Virus record (IMG/VR): IMGVR_UViG_3300037156_000058 | Coordinates: 1 to 64,000 of that record | DNA: 64,000 nt | From: a virus | Direction: 5' to 3' (one strand) | In this document: piece after piece, positions 24,554 through 33,720 of the stretch | Layout of the letters: each line of letters starts with the position of its first letter | Position numbering within the stretch: the first letter of the stretch is position 1 | Program-made: the position numbers and the translations under genes | Notes under the pieces: model-generated | Database searches by the model: none | What the model saw: the letters and a program-made list of their open reading frames with translations, nothing else | Told to the model about the DNA's origin: nothing

Positions 24554-24943
24554 TCAGATCCGCTTACACCAGGAATCCCAGTTGCGAACCCACCCGAAAT
24601 GGCGGCATAGCCATCGCCCAAACTGCTTTGATATCTCTGGTGGAAGAAACGCATTGGCCTCATTATAACCCTTTGCATTCAACTCCGCATGAACTGAATC
24701 GTGGAGCATTCGGATTGCGGACATTCGGGCGTGCGGCGGGCCAAAGTCACTTGACAGGAAGTAAATCTGCACAATGCGCTCCGCTATCCCGGCGCATAGC
24801 GGTTCATCGTTATCGTCCACAACCACGCAAGCCGATTCGATGTGCTGGCCGTTCAGGTCGGGGAAGTCGTACTGAAGACCGGACGCAGCGTGGAATTTAC
24901 GGAGTTTCGGAATGTCGTCGTTGCGGAGCTGGCGTACGGTCAT
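24554..24943 (-). CDS. GNAT-like acetyltransferase fold protein
   Basis: 129 residues. Begins MTVRQLRNDDIPKLRKFHAA, the GNAT beta1-alpha1 start; VVVDDNDEPLCAGIAE gives beta2-beta3; a helix and AFLPPEISKQFGRWLCRHFG fits the last helix before the terminal strand. The acetyl-CoA loop (Q/RxxGxG/A) is not obvious, so it may be degenerate. GNAT-like genes next to internal-protein genes occur in several short-tailed phages. Substrate unknown. Confidence 0.55.
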   Translation of the reverse strand: MTVRQLRNDDIPKLRKFHAASGLQYDFPDLNGQHIESACVVVDDNDEPLCAGIAERIVQIYFLSSDFGPPHARMSAIRMLHDSVHAELNAKGYNEANAFLPPEISKQFGRWLCRHFGWVRNWDSWCKRI

Positions 24944-24983
24944 TTGAGGTCAATTCAGGCTTGTGCCGCCCTGACTGCGGGTG

Positions 24984-27623
24984 TTACTGCGGAACTGGGT
25001 AGTAATTCGGGTTAGCCAAAGTCCCCGTGCAGGTGTAGCCGAAATTCGTTCCGGACATGCTCCCGGATGAGGTAACTGTTACCTGTGTATTGGATTCCGC
25101 TGACACGTAAAACGTGAGATTCGAGGAATCCATAAAATTGCAGGCCGGGGAGTTTACGAATCCGGTTCCAGCGAAAACAATAGTGCAGGCGGTCACAGCT
25201 CCGTCAGGAGATATCCTGCCCTGCGTATTTGTCGAATACGACGCTATCGAAGGGGCAGATCCACATGAGCTAATAGTAGGCATCAAAGTCGGTACTGGGT
25301 AGTAGAAAGTTCCGCACGGCCCGCTGCACGTGTTGTTCTGGTCGTATCGAATCTGGCTCACAGCCGGAGTCAGCCCCGTGTTGTCCTCAAACGCAATGTG
25401 AAGCGCGTTACCAGCGTCATTTCTCAGTGTGTTGCTATCGACTTCCACGCTGTATGTGCCTGCACCGTTAAGTAGGATGCCAGCATAAGATCCTCCGCCT
25501 CCGTAGCGGAGCGTGTAGCTTGCGCCTGACGCCACAGCCGCAAGGGGGGAGCTCAGCGCGATACTCGTGGCACTGCTGTAGCTCGCCACCGTGTAGGTAG
25601 TCCCGTTGACGGTGAACCCTCCGCCCACCATGCCTACTGAGAACGTAGTTCCACTCCCGGTAATAGCGGTCGATCCTTTTGTGCCGCTGACTGTTCCCGT
25701 TGAGTACGTTGTACCACCGGCGACGTTGCAGTTGTAGCAGTAGTTGTGCCCAATATATCCGTCCACCACCGATGAAAACGTCCAGCCTCCGTTGTTGGAG
25801 TTGGCGCAGAAATTGTCCGTGAACGAGAATCCAGTCATTGAGCCCATGGCTCCGCAGTCGTTGCTGTTCGTAACAGACACCGCCTTGACGGAGTTGTTTA
25901 CTCCGGATGTCGGGTTGTCATAAGAAAACAGTAAAGGGGACACCCCAGACAGCAGGATTGGATTTCCGGTAACATTATTCAGGGTTGAGTCGTGGATATG
26001 CACGTTACTGCACGGTAGGTTCATGACCGTTCCATTATATGGGATCTGTAAGGTAGACCCCAAGCACGTAATTCCGCCCTGCGAGGAATGCGCTATGTCG
26101 CTGATCCACACGTCACCGATATCGATGTCGGATACGCCCTCCATGAAAATGGCGTTTTGCGTTCCGTATCCGCCGCAGTTTCCGTCAACAATGCATCCTG
26201 CCGTCGGGTCGCCTTGAATAGTGATCCCGCTTACTGACGCCTTCGCATGGGGTGTCTGCACAAACGATAGATTACTGTTCTGATAGACCTCGTTAGAAAC
26301 GGAAATGTCAGAACAAAAGAAGTTGATTCCAAGGCCAATTGGGTTCTGGGTGTAAGTATTTCCGTGGATATTATACCCGTATTGATAAACAGGGGAAACC
26401 GTGCTGCCCATACCGCAACCGACTGATACTCCGAACCATTCATTGTGATCGAACGTCGAGTTGGAGATCGTCACGTTTGAAGCATTGTTGATTTGCAAGC
26501 CGACGACCTGACCGCGGGCAACGTAAAGATGGTCGATGTCCACCTTCGATGGCCCAACCTGCGCATTACCTGTCGGGTTGATTACGATATCGTACCCAGT
26601 AAAGGGCGTCCCCGTGGCATTCAAAGAGTCGATCCCAAAATCGTGCAGGTACACTGCTCCTGTAGTCTGGATCGCGATCATATTGGCCGACTGGGCGAGA
26701 CAGGATGAGTGCGTCGTGAACATCGTTGACTTCGGGCCGTCACCGTAGAGGGAAATTGTGGCTCCGCTTGTTGTAGTAGGCGCCACGTTGCAAATTCGAT
26801 AAGTGCCAGCCGTAAAGTGAAGAGATGCGCCCGATGCCGCCGCCACCGTGATCGCGTTCGAAACCGCAGTGGTGGTGTTCGTTGAGTTGTCGCCAACTGC
26901 CCCGAACCACTGACCCTCAATAGGGGAAGTACTGGGAAGCACCACCGTTCCCCCCGCCGACAGATCGAAGTGCTGCGTAAGGGTGCCAGAGAAGGAACCG
27001 GTCAAGGTAACCGTTTGGCCGGATGCCGGTTTGATGATGCCATTGGCGACCGCCTGGATATTACACGCCAAACTTTGCGTGGTAAGGCCGCTCCATGTCT
27101 TCGTGACGTACAGAGTGCCTGCTCCAGCCGCCGTACAGGCCAACGGCAGTGTCGAATAACTCGCGTCGCACGTCACACCCAGCGGGCACCCGGCAGACGC
27201 TCCCACGTTGACAGGGTACGGCCCATAGGTTCCACCGCCAGCATTTGACGGAGGACGAAGATAAAACGAATATTGGCCTGGAAGCAACCACGCTCCGAAC
27301 TCGCCTTGGTTGTTGGATTTTGTCGTGCATGGATTCGAGGTAGTCGCTGGCGTCAACTGCGCGGTCGTCGCGCACGGAGTTACGGCGGTGAAACTGGTGT
27401 AGGTGGTCGCTGGGCTGGCGAGACATAGCGCCAGAGTGGAAGCAGTCCCTGAGCAGAAATTCACAGTCGCGCCGGGGATGGCAAGTACCGGGCAAAGCGA
27501 ACCTCCAGAGCACCCCGAATTCGTCGTGTAGGTATTCGAGCCGAAGCGCACAGCCTGAGCATGAAGCGCAATCGGGGCGACGAGAAGTGCAATCAAAATC
27601 AGTGAGTATCGCATTGTGGTCAT
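24984..27623 (-). CDS. Pectate-lyase-like tailspike with signal peptide
   Basis: 879 residues, AGAGG just before ATG 27623. N terminus MTTMRYSLILIALLVAPIAL then HAQA is a signal peptide. Around residue 235 the stretch WFGAVGDNSTNTTTAVSNAI then LHFTAGTYRI is the hallmark start of the Pectate_lyase_3 right-handed beta-helix, continuing as repeated coils (VTISNSTFDHNEW, DIDIGDVWISDIAHSSQGGI). Such spikes bind and often cut surface polysaccharide. Second enzyme-like spike beside the lyase at 14003. Confidence 0.75.
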   Translation of the reverse strand: MTTMRYSLILIALLVAPIALHAQAVRFGSNTYTTNSGCSGGSLCPVLAIPGATVNFCSGTASTLALCLASPATTYTSFTAVTPCATTAQLTPATTSNPCTTKSNNQGEFGAWLLPGQYSFYLRPPSNAGGGTYGPYPVNVGASAGCPLGVTCDASYSTLPLACTAAGAGTLYVTKTWSGLTTQSLACNIQAVANGIIKPASGQTVTLTGSFSGTLTQHFDLSAGGTVVLPSTSPIEGQWFGAVGDNSTNTTTAVSNAITVAAASGASLHFTAGTYRICNVAPTTTSGATISLYGDGPKSTMFTTHSSCLAQSANMIAIQTTGAVYLHDFGIDSLNATGTPFTGYDIVINPTGNAQVGPSKVDIDHLYVARGQVVGLQINNASNVTISNSTFDHNEWFGVSVGCGMGSTVSPVYQYGYNIHGNTYTQNPIGLGINFFCSDISVSNEVYQNSNLSFVQTPHAKASVSGITIQGDPTAGCIVDGNCGGYGTQNAIFMEGVSDIDIGDVWISDIAHSSQGGITCLGSTLQIPYNGTVMNLPCSNVHIHDSTLNNVTGNPILLSGVSPLLFSYDNPTSGVNNSVKAVSVTNSNDCGAMGSMTGFSFTDNFCANSNNGGWTFSSVVDGYIGHNYCYNCNVAGGTTYSTGTVSGTKGSTAITGSGTTFSVGMVGGGFTVNGTTYTVASYSSATSIALSSPLAAVASGASYTLRYGGGGSYAGILLNGAGTYSVEVDSNTLRNDAGNALHIAFEDNTGLTPAVSQIRYDQNNTCSGPCGTFYYPVPTLMPTISSCGSAPSIASYSTNTQGRISPDGAVTACTIVFAGTGFVNSPACNFMDSSNLTFYVSAESNTQVTVTSSGSMSGTNFGYTCTGTLANPNYYPVPQ

Positions 27624-27630
27624 TTTACCT

Positions 27631-29214
27631 CTACGGGATCGACTCGATCAGCATCCAGTTGAAAGTGGACGTGTCGAGAACGTTAGTGCTTGTCACAACG
27701 AAACCCACCCCGGCAGTGTTTACGACGGTCAGGCTGCCGATGTTGGCGAATACGCCACCGCCAGTATCCGTCACAAATGTTCGCGTGTTTGCCGTCACTG
27801 ACGTATTCGCTACCGTCAATGTTCCACCAACCAAGGCACCTGTTCCGATTCTGGAGTTCGTGCCGGCCTTGACCTGCAATCCCTTGCCGAGCGTGATTGC
27901 TTTGATGTCACCAGTCACAGGAAAATCGCCGGACGCTTGCGCCACGGCAGGATTTGGGTATGTGCCACTGAGATCGCCGCCCGCGGAGCCGGTTGGAGGG
28001 CCACCGCCAGTTCCACTGACCGCCGCCGTGATCCGCCCCTTGGAATCTACCGTCAGGCTGGTATTGGTGTAGTTATTTGGCGTTACAGCCGTGTTCGCAA
28101 GTGTCAATGCACCGCTAGCGGCAAGCGTGGCATCGCCCGACATCGTTTGCTCAACGGGAAGATTACCCGTGCTCCCGATGTAAAACTTGTTGGTCGCTAG
28201 CGCCGCTGCCGTTGGAACCCCGTGCGTGTCTGAGCCAAGAACGGTCGCACTGATCGGAGCAATTTGCCCGATGAGTTGGAACCGCGTGCCATCGTACATC
28301 AGGAGGTAGCACCGCCCGGTCACCAGTTCCCCGCCAGCCAGCGCAACGGTCCCGTTCTTCGTGATCGCCTTTGCTCCAATGGAGTTTACGTTCAGCGTTA
28401 CCGCCGAACTGTTGTCGTGAATCGGAATATAGCGAACAAAGAAATCCACCGCCAGTGCCGAATACGGAACCGCCGTTACGCCCGTGATCGCATCCCCGGT
28501 CCCTGCGATGGCTGACAGGGTTTCGCACGGAGAGATAACCGGCTCGGAAATAGAGACTGATCCGCCGCCGGGGGTGCTGCCTCCGGCCGTGACAGCTCCA
28601 GTGCCCACCAGGGACGGTGAGCCAAGCCCCCCCCGCGCCAGTTTTAGCGTATTATCGAATCCACTGTTTACCGTGCGCTTCGGTACAGGACCTGGACCCA
28701 CGCCGCCCTGCCCTGGGGCGCCAGTCCCACTTCCCTGAGATGGCAGGTACGCGGGAGGGCCGATGGAGCCGCCGCCGCTCACTGGGATAGGAGTCGCTCC
28801 GCCGTGAACGATAATCGGACCCGCCCCGCTCCCAGGGACAGCATTGTAGGCTCTCACGTACCGAGTGCCGTTGCCGATAAATTCGGTATGACTCCGCGAA
28901 TCTCCGAGGTAGCGTATCTGTGGGTCAGTGAATTGCGGATTATCCGCGTGCTCGATATAGTTGATCGCTCCGCGTTGCAGCCCTGCGCCATTGTGAATTA
29001 TCGAAACATGAAGCACGCCGTTCTGTCCAATAGCCTGAACGTCCTGAATCGGAGGCGGCAAGTTAGGCTGCCCTTGCGGGTTGACGTTGCCCTGCTGCTC
29101 GGTATTTGAAGTCTGCCGCTCGATAGACTTCATCATTTGGTAAAAGCGTGCCCCGGCATCGGGTACGCCATCGATTACCAACTTTCGGAGCCAGTTCAAC
29201 TGAGATATTTTCAT
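27631..29214 (-). CDS. Tail-fibre-like protein
   Basis: 527 residues from ATG 29214 (ATGA overlap). No signal peptide. N-terminal 100 residues helical/Gln-rich, then a Gly/Pro hinge (GTGAPGQGGVGPGPVPKRT) and a long fibre part with the phage repeats FYIGSTGNLPVEQTMSGDAT and LTVDSKGRITAAVSGTGGG and SGTYPNPAVAQASGD. These are common in side-tail fibres. The N-terminal part probably attaches to the tail hub encoded upstream. Confidence 0.7.
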   Translation of the reverse strand: MKISQLNWLRKLVIDGVPDAGARFYQMMKSIERQTSNTEQQGNVNPQGQPNLPPPIQDVQAIGQNGVLHVSIIHNGAGLQRGAINYIEHADNPQFTDPQIRYLGDSRSHTEFIGNGTRYVRAYNAVPGSGAGPIIVHGGATPIPVSGGGSIGPPAYLPSQGSGTGAPGQGGVGPGPVPKRTVNSGFDNTLKLARGGLGSPSLVGTGAVTAGGSTPGGGSVSISEPVISPCETLSAIAGTGDAITGVTAVPYSALAVDFFVRYIPIHDNSSAVTLNVNSIGAKAITKNGTVALAGGELVTGRCYLLMYDGTRFQLIGQIAPISATVLGSDTHGVPTAAALATNKFYIGSTGNLPVEQTMSGDATLAASGALTLANTAVTPNNYTNTSLTVDSKGRITAAVSGTGGGPPTGSAGGDLSGTYPNPAVAQASGDFPVTGDIKAITLGKGLQVKAGTNSRIGTGALVGGTLTVANTSVTANTRTFVTDTGGGVFANIGSLTVVNTAGVGFVVTSTNVLDTSTFNWMLIESIP

Positions 29215-32200
29215 CGGGCCGCGCCCCGGATCGGCAGTCTCGCATTCGTCCGCAACCATGCACGAATCAATTGAAGAACGAACGAATTGTCTGTTCCAGT
29301 GACAGGAGAACTACTGCACTTGAAAGACATGCGGTTCGCTACCGCGTTGGCGCCAACCCACTCCAGGTCGAACTTCGGATTGACGGTCATCGTTCGGGAG
29401 CAAGACAACGCCCACGGATTCGACAGATTGTCGCAGAACGGAGTAATCGTCATGAGGCCGACACCATAAATCTGCGCCGTCAGGTAAGCCAGCATCGAGC
29501 GCGAACCGATACCCATCTGCTGCCCCTGCTCAGTCCCAGGCAAGAAGTAGAGGAAATAGTACGGATGAATCTGGCCGTAGTCGTCATCGGTCAACTTCGC
29601 CGGATCGAGAGTGTAGACGTTGCCGTAGAGCAAAAGTGATCCGGTATTCGGGGCCACTCCGTCGCCGCCGAAAAACACAGGTTGAAGTTTCCCTGCCGCC
29701 CGGTACATCAGCGCGGCACCATTCATCGTTAAAACCCACGGACACCACTTGCGCGCATTGTCCTTCGCGCTTAGTTTCCCGGTCAATGAAACGTGAACCG
29801 GATCGGCACCCGCAATCTCGCTGGCGGTGCTCATCTGCCGGTAATTCATCGTGTAGATGCGGTTTGGAACACGGTTTTCGGCGCTGGATATCGGCAGTCC
29901 GAAATAAATCACGCGCCCATTGGGGTCGTTGAGTGCCCACGCGCTGGCGAGCGTTGCCGTGTTGACCGAGTCCCAATCCGGCTGAATCTCCTGGCTTATT
30001 TTCGGGACGTCGCCGCCGCTGAATATCCGTGCCCCGGAAGACGAAGCCCATGCCATCCAGGTTTCCCCGCCCGACTCCGTATTTTCGTCAGCCTGCGAAA
30101 CCGTGAGAGCGAAGGTGGATATCAATCCGCACTCCGAAGCCGTTGGATCTACATCCCACCCTGCTGGCTCAGTCGTTCCGTTGTCCGCCGTCTCGTGCAG
30201 GTGCCCGCCGGGGTCCCGTGTCAGAACGTAGAGCGTCTTCCTGATCTCAGAAAGCCCCATGACCTTGTGGGTATCTTCAGGGCCAAACACACCGGAAACG
30301 CCGTCGAATCCCTCAGGATTGTTGACGTAAGAACCGTTGATGATTTCGTCGGTGTATGGATTGTCGGAGTAGATAATGAACATCTCGTCAACCAGAAGCG
30401 TAGGGCTTGTCGTGACGGACGAAGCGTAAACGCTCAACAGTAAATCAGCCGGGATGATCGATGGGGTCTTTAGCGAGAATGGCGCTTCCAGCCACGAACC
30501 TGACGTGCTCATCAATGCCCCTGAGATAGTTGCGACTGACGAGAACGTAGCTCCGGTCGCGCTCGTGATCGCCACCGTGAATGTCAGGTTGGCAGTTGCT
30601 ACGCTTGGCTTGAGCCAGGCACGGATTTTATACTGTGTACTGGCTGCCGCAACCGGAGCTCCGGAATAATTCTGGTACATCGACTGGCTGAGGATGCCTT
30701 TATTCCCGCCGCCTGCTACGGTTGTGATGAGCCAGCCTGATCCGTAATGCCCTGTCGCGAGGGCGCCGCCAACATTCAGCGTTGCATCCCATCCGGTCGG
30801 CAGTGTCGGGTTCGACTTAAAATATCCTCCGTCGAAGCCCATATTCAGCAGCCCGCCCGCGCCGGTTCCTCCCTGAATGGCATTGCGCTGGCCGTAGGCG
30901 AGCAGCCGTGAGCTATACAGCCCGAACCCCAGTGCACCGTCGAGAACGATCTGGTTCGCCAGATTGTTGCCTTGCAGGGAGATCCCGATGGCGGAAAAAA
31001 GAGCGTTATCCGAGAAATCCAGGACGATGTTCGCTGTCGTGTTGTCGTTAATCTGCGTGGCGGTGCCGACCAGAATTCCGTTGACCTGCGGAGGCGTGGG
31101 GATGTAGTAAAAATACGCACCCTGCGCGCCCGTGAAGCAAAGGATTCTCCCCTTGATATTCGACGGACCAATCGGGATATCCTTCACGCTTATGTACTGG
31201 CCACCGTTGGCGGTGAACTTCACTGGTGGACTCGGTGCCGTGATAGCGTCCTGCCGTGTGAGGAACGCCACCTGAAGTTGATGCTGCCCTGGAGCTGCCT
31301 GCCCGTAAGGAGTCGCCAGCGTACCTACCGTCGTCGATGTACTGGCGTTCGGGCCGTACTGCTGATACGTGAAACTCGTTGCCGTAGGGACTGACGACAC
31401 GAAGAATGAGCCGCTCCAGGCGTATTTAACTGTGCCTGTGGCCCATCCGCCCGCGGGCGAGTTTGAATAGTTAATGGCGATCTGGAACACAGTCGGACTG
31501 GGGGCCGTAAGAACCTGAAAATAATCCGGAGACGGGCTGTTGTTGGGGATGTACCAATTGACGCTAATCACCCCCGTTGTGTCCGTCGCGTCTACGTCCA
31601 CTTGAACGAAAGTGAATTGGGTTGGCGAAATTACGCTCTGAACGAATGCGGTTGTGTTGAAACTTCCGGTGGCGAATGACGATGTAGTTATTTGCGCGTT
31701 AGGGCTTAATCCATGCGATGTTGCCGTCGTGACCGTGACAATTTGACCGACGCGAACCGCTGCTGTGGCTCCGCCGCCGACAGCGACCCCGATTACTCCC
31801 GTCAGGGAAATAAACAGGCCAGGGATAAGCCCGTGCGCCGATCCCATCGTTACTGTCGCCAAACCAGGATTGTCCTCGTTGTTGATGACGATGGTAGAAA
31901 CCGAAGTTCCGATCGTTGCGGCCGGCACTCCTGAAACCTGAACCTGATACCCAGCCTGTAAATTATGTGCGCTTGCCGTGGTCCCCGTTACCACGTTCCC
32001 GGATCGACTGAGGGAAGGACCGCCGTAGGTAATCTGCCCCCCCGCAGCGGGCCCGTAAAACGCCCCGGTGGCCGAATAAGCTGCAGCCTGAATAAGCGTG
32101 TCGCCGAATACTGCGGTCACAGTGTACGTGAGATTAAACGTCGCGTTCGTGCCGGAAACCGTGATACTGATCCCGATGTTGTCCGCAAGCGCAGATGCGC

Positions 32201-32810
32201 CACTCGAAACGAAGATGTTAACGCCAGTGAAGTATCCGCCAGTCACTCCCGTTGGATCTATTTCTATCGTGGCCGGGTTGATGTTGACAACCGAAGCCGC
32301 GGCCAATACCACGCCGGGATAAGAGAAGCAACTCACTGTCGGCGGAGCTCCGGGTCCGTCTTGCGTCACGCGGTCCAGATTTGTGCCATCGTACTGAAGC
32401 GGAACGTCCGTGCCGTGTAGCCCGTCTGAGATCGCGATGTACTCGCGCCCGAACGCCGTGATCGACTTCGCGTAAGAGCCGGGAGTCGTGGTCGCCAGAA
32501 GCGTGTACGTTCCCGGCGATGATGTCAGGTTCTCGACCCACAGGTTGCCCGCAGAGTCCAGATAAAGATTGCGAATAACGCCAACCGGGTCAACGTAGCT
32601 TTTCCCGTAGGTGACGGTCACCGCGCCCATCGGCGTGTTGAAAACTTTCTTGAGGCCTCTGCGGGAGAAAACGGAGCCGGGAAGGAACTCCATATCGGAG
32701 CAATCAGGGGAGACGCCTTCGGGGAGATCCGAAGGGTTCATGTCCGTGACAAGGCCACCGAATACGTCTACGGCGATATCTTTGTCAGTGGGTTGCGGAT
32801 TAAAGGCCAC
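29211..32810 (-). CDS. Large tail-hub/stabilisation protein (P22 gp10-like)
   Basis: 1199 residues. The N terminus DVFGGLVTDMNPSDLPEG then CSDMEFLPGSVFSRRGLKK has the pattern of the phage stabilisation or tail-tube-B type proteins of short-tailed phages. Multiple beta domains follow, some with repeated VTVTTATSHGLSPNAQI-type Ig-like repeats, and a C-terminal SCSRTMTVNPKFDLEWVGAN. It probably closes the channel below the adaptors at 33721 and 34571. Larger than usual for the family through inserted beta repeats. Confidence 0.65.
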   Translation of the reverse strand: MAFNPQPTDKDIAVDVFGGLVTDMNPSDLPEGVSPDCSDMEFLPGSVFSRRGLKKVFNTPMGAVTVTYGKSYVDPVGVIRNLYLDSAGNLWVENLTSSPGTYTLLATTTPGSYAKSITAFGREYIAISDGLHGTDVPLQYDGTNLDRVTQDGPGAPPTVSCFSYPGVVLAAASVVNINPATIEIDPTGVTGGYFTGVNIFVSSGASALADNIGISITVSGTNATFNLTYTVTAVFGDTLIQAAAYSATGAFYGPAAGGQITYGGPSLSRSGNVVTGTTASAHNLQAGYQVQVSGVPAATIGTSVSTIVINNEDNPGLATVTMGSAHGLIPGLFISLTGVIGVAVGGGATAAVRVGQIVTVTTATSHGLSPNAQITTSSFATGSFNTTAFVQSVISPTQFTFVQVDVDATDTTGVISVNWYIPNNSPSPDYFQVLTAPSPTVFQIAINYSNSPAGGWATGTVKYAWSGSFFVSSVPTATSFTYQQYGPNASTSTTVGTLATPYGQAAPGQHQLQVAFLTRQDAITAPSPPVKFTANGGQYISVKDIPIGPSNIKGRILCFTGAQGAYFYYIPTPPQVNGILVGTATQINDNTTANIVLDFSDNALFSAIGISLQGNNLANQIVLDGALGFGLYSSRLLAYGQRNAIQGGTGAGGLLNMGFDGGYFKSNPTLPTGWDATLNVGGALATGHYGSGWLITTVAGGGNKGILSQSMYQNYSGAPVAAASTQYKIRAWLKPSVATANLTFTVAITSATGATFSSVATISGALMSTSGSWLEAPFSLKTPSIIPADLLLSVYASSVTTSPTLLVDEMFIIYSDNPYTDEIINGSYVNNPEGFDGVSGVFGPEDTHKVMGLSEIRKTLYVLTRDPGGHLHETADNGTTEPAGWDVDPTASECGLISTFALTVSQADENTESGGETWMAWASSSGARIFSGGDVPKISQEIQPDWDSVNTATLASAWALNDPNGRVIYFGLPISSAENRVPNRIYTMNYRQMSTASEIAGADPVHVSLTGKLSAKDNARKWCPWVLTMNGAALMYRAAGKLQPVFFGGDGVAPNTGSLLLYGNVYTLDPAKLTDDDYGQIHPYYFLYFLPGTEQGQQMGIGSRSMLAYLTAQIYGVGLMTITPFCDNLSNPWALSCSRTMTVNPKFDLEWVGANAVANRMSFKCSSSPVTGTDNSFVLQLIRAWLRTNARLPIRGAAR

Positions 32811-32838
32811 GGTAGGTTCCGATTGGCGTCAACCGCGA

Positions 32839-33186
32839 TTACAGTTTCTGGAAAAACGCCCGGAAGTAGAGCGTGGCCGGAATCGTGCCGGAATAGGCCG
32901 ATGCTCCCGTGTACTGTGTAGTTCCGTTGAACACTTCCACCCTGCCATTTGCCTGCGTGCTGCCGGGGTCGAATTTGTACTCCCATCCAGATTGAGACGC
33001 GCCGGCGGGGGCAATCTCAAACACGTTGGCGGAAGTTGGCGGCGTGCTACTCGGAACGCCAATAGTGGACAGGTCGAGCGGATCGCCGGTCGTGACGTAG
33101 TTTCCGCTGGTAGTGATTGTGCCGTTCACGATGAACTGCGAAGCTGTGAAGTCGATGCTGGTTACGGTTGCGACGACGAGTGCCAT
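32839..33186 (-). CDS. 115-residue beta-rich structural protein
   Basis: GGGAGATC precedes ATG 33186. Strand-rich (MALVVATVTSIDFTASQFIV, GRVEVFNGTTQYTG). Position between adaptors and tail hub suggests a virion component. Not recognised. Confidence 0.6.
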   Translation of the reverse strand: MALVVATVTSIDFTASQFIVNGTITTSGNYVTTGDPLDLSTIGVPSSTPPTSANVFEIAPAGASQSGWEYKFDPGSTQANGRVEVFNGTTQYTGASAYSGTIPATLYFRAFFQKL

Positions 33187-33223
33187 GTGATCTCCCTGCC
33201 TTCAGGAGATAGAATATCACAGG

Positions 33224-33388
33224 TCATTTCACCACCGGCCTGTCCGCAAACTCGCGCAACCGCTTCGACGCTGCAATAACCCGCTTCGGACGCTTCTCGC
33301 ACGTCTTGAAGTGCGGGCGGTCCTCAACTGCGGTCTGAGGTTTTCCGCACCAGCCACAGGGACGGGTTACGCCGGGTTTACCTGACAT
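33224..33388 (-). CDS. 54-residue zinc-binding basic protein
   Basis: Begins MSGKPGVTRPCGWCGKPQ, with a second Cys in HFKTCEKRPKR, so a CxxC plus His/Cys zinc knuckle, then a basic helix (ASKRLREFADRPVVK). Overlaps the end of the previous gene by 11 bp. Likely a small nucleic-acid-binding protein. Unknown function. Confidence 0.55.
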   Translation of the reverse strand: MSGKPGVTRPCGWCGKPQTAVEDRPHFKTCEKRPKRVIAASKRLREFADRPVVK

Positions 33389-33563
33389 TCATAGCCTCTG
33401 CGATTACGTCCCGCATCTTAAGCGCCGAACCGCACGGACCCAGTAAAGCGCCAGCGAATAATACGCGATCGCTCATAACGGAAGCGTCTGGCGTGACCTT
33501 TATCTCGACGGAATCGAAACCGTCAAGCCAATCGAGTATTTGAGTGTCGGTCGGACGTTCCAT
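33378..33563 (-). CDS. 61-residue acidic protein, unknown
   Basis: Begins MERPTDTQILDWLDGFDSVE, then VMSDRVLFAGALLGPCGSAL. The same opening style (ILDWLD) occurs in small phage accessory proteins. Start lies just beyond the inverted-repeat element at 33595-33719. Not recognised. Confidence 0.55.
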   Translation of the reverse strand: MERPTDTQILDWLDGFDSVEIKVTPDASVMSDRVLFAGALLGPCGSALKMRDVIAEAMNVR

Positions 33564-33593
33564 GACAGAAGCATATCACATCTCTGTCAGGAA

Positions 33594-33602
33594 TGGTATA
33601 CT
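33594..33602 (+). promoter_or_regulatory. Extended -10 promoter on the plus strand
   Basis: TGGTATACT is an extended -10 (TGnTATAMT) against the direction of the late operon. The expected start of transcription, about 33609, coincides with the first base of a 12-bp inverted repeat. No good -35 is visible, which extended -10 promoters do not need. Confidence 0.45.
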
Positions 33603-33608
33603 TGATTT

Positions 33609-33719
33609 GGAGATTCGGCACAAACATGGCTCATGGTCAGAGTACTCGTACTGCGACTAATCTTAAAGATGGTCAAGGCCCACGCGGATACAGTGGAAAG
33701 CGCTGACTGCCGAATCTCC
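33609..33719 (+). ncRNA. Candidate 111-nt RNA with paired ends
   Basis: GGAGATTCGGCA (33609-33620) is perfectly complementary to TGCCGAATCTCC (33708-33719). The 87-nt loop holds smaller stems (CATG-GCT-CATG near 33625; ATCT-TAA-AGAT near 33660; CAGTG-GAAAG-CGCTG near 33691-33705). It lies exactly in the gap between two late genes and would be antisense to their mRNA. Alternatives: a translation-control hairpin for the small frame inside, or an RNA element in the late mRNA. T-loop and other tRNA marks are absent. Confidence 0.4.
33626..33706 (+). CDS. 26-residue reading frame inside the inverted repeat
   Basis: ATG 33626 to TGA 33706 encodes MAHGQSTRTATNLKDGQGPR plus six residues and just fills the loop between the two arms. 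Codons end mostly in T or A, unlike the GC-ending codons of the neighbours. The only ribosome-site-like sequence (GGAG) is locked in the left arm, 13 nt away. Coding status unproven. Confidence 0.3.
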   Translation: MAHGQSTRTATNLKDGQGPRGYSGKR

Positions 33720-33720
33720 G

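Noticed and set aside
33609-33719. tRNA
   Set aside because: The pairing ends look like an acceptor stem, but there is no T-loop, D-loop or anticodon arm in the right places.
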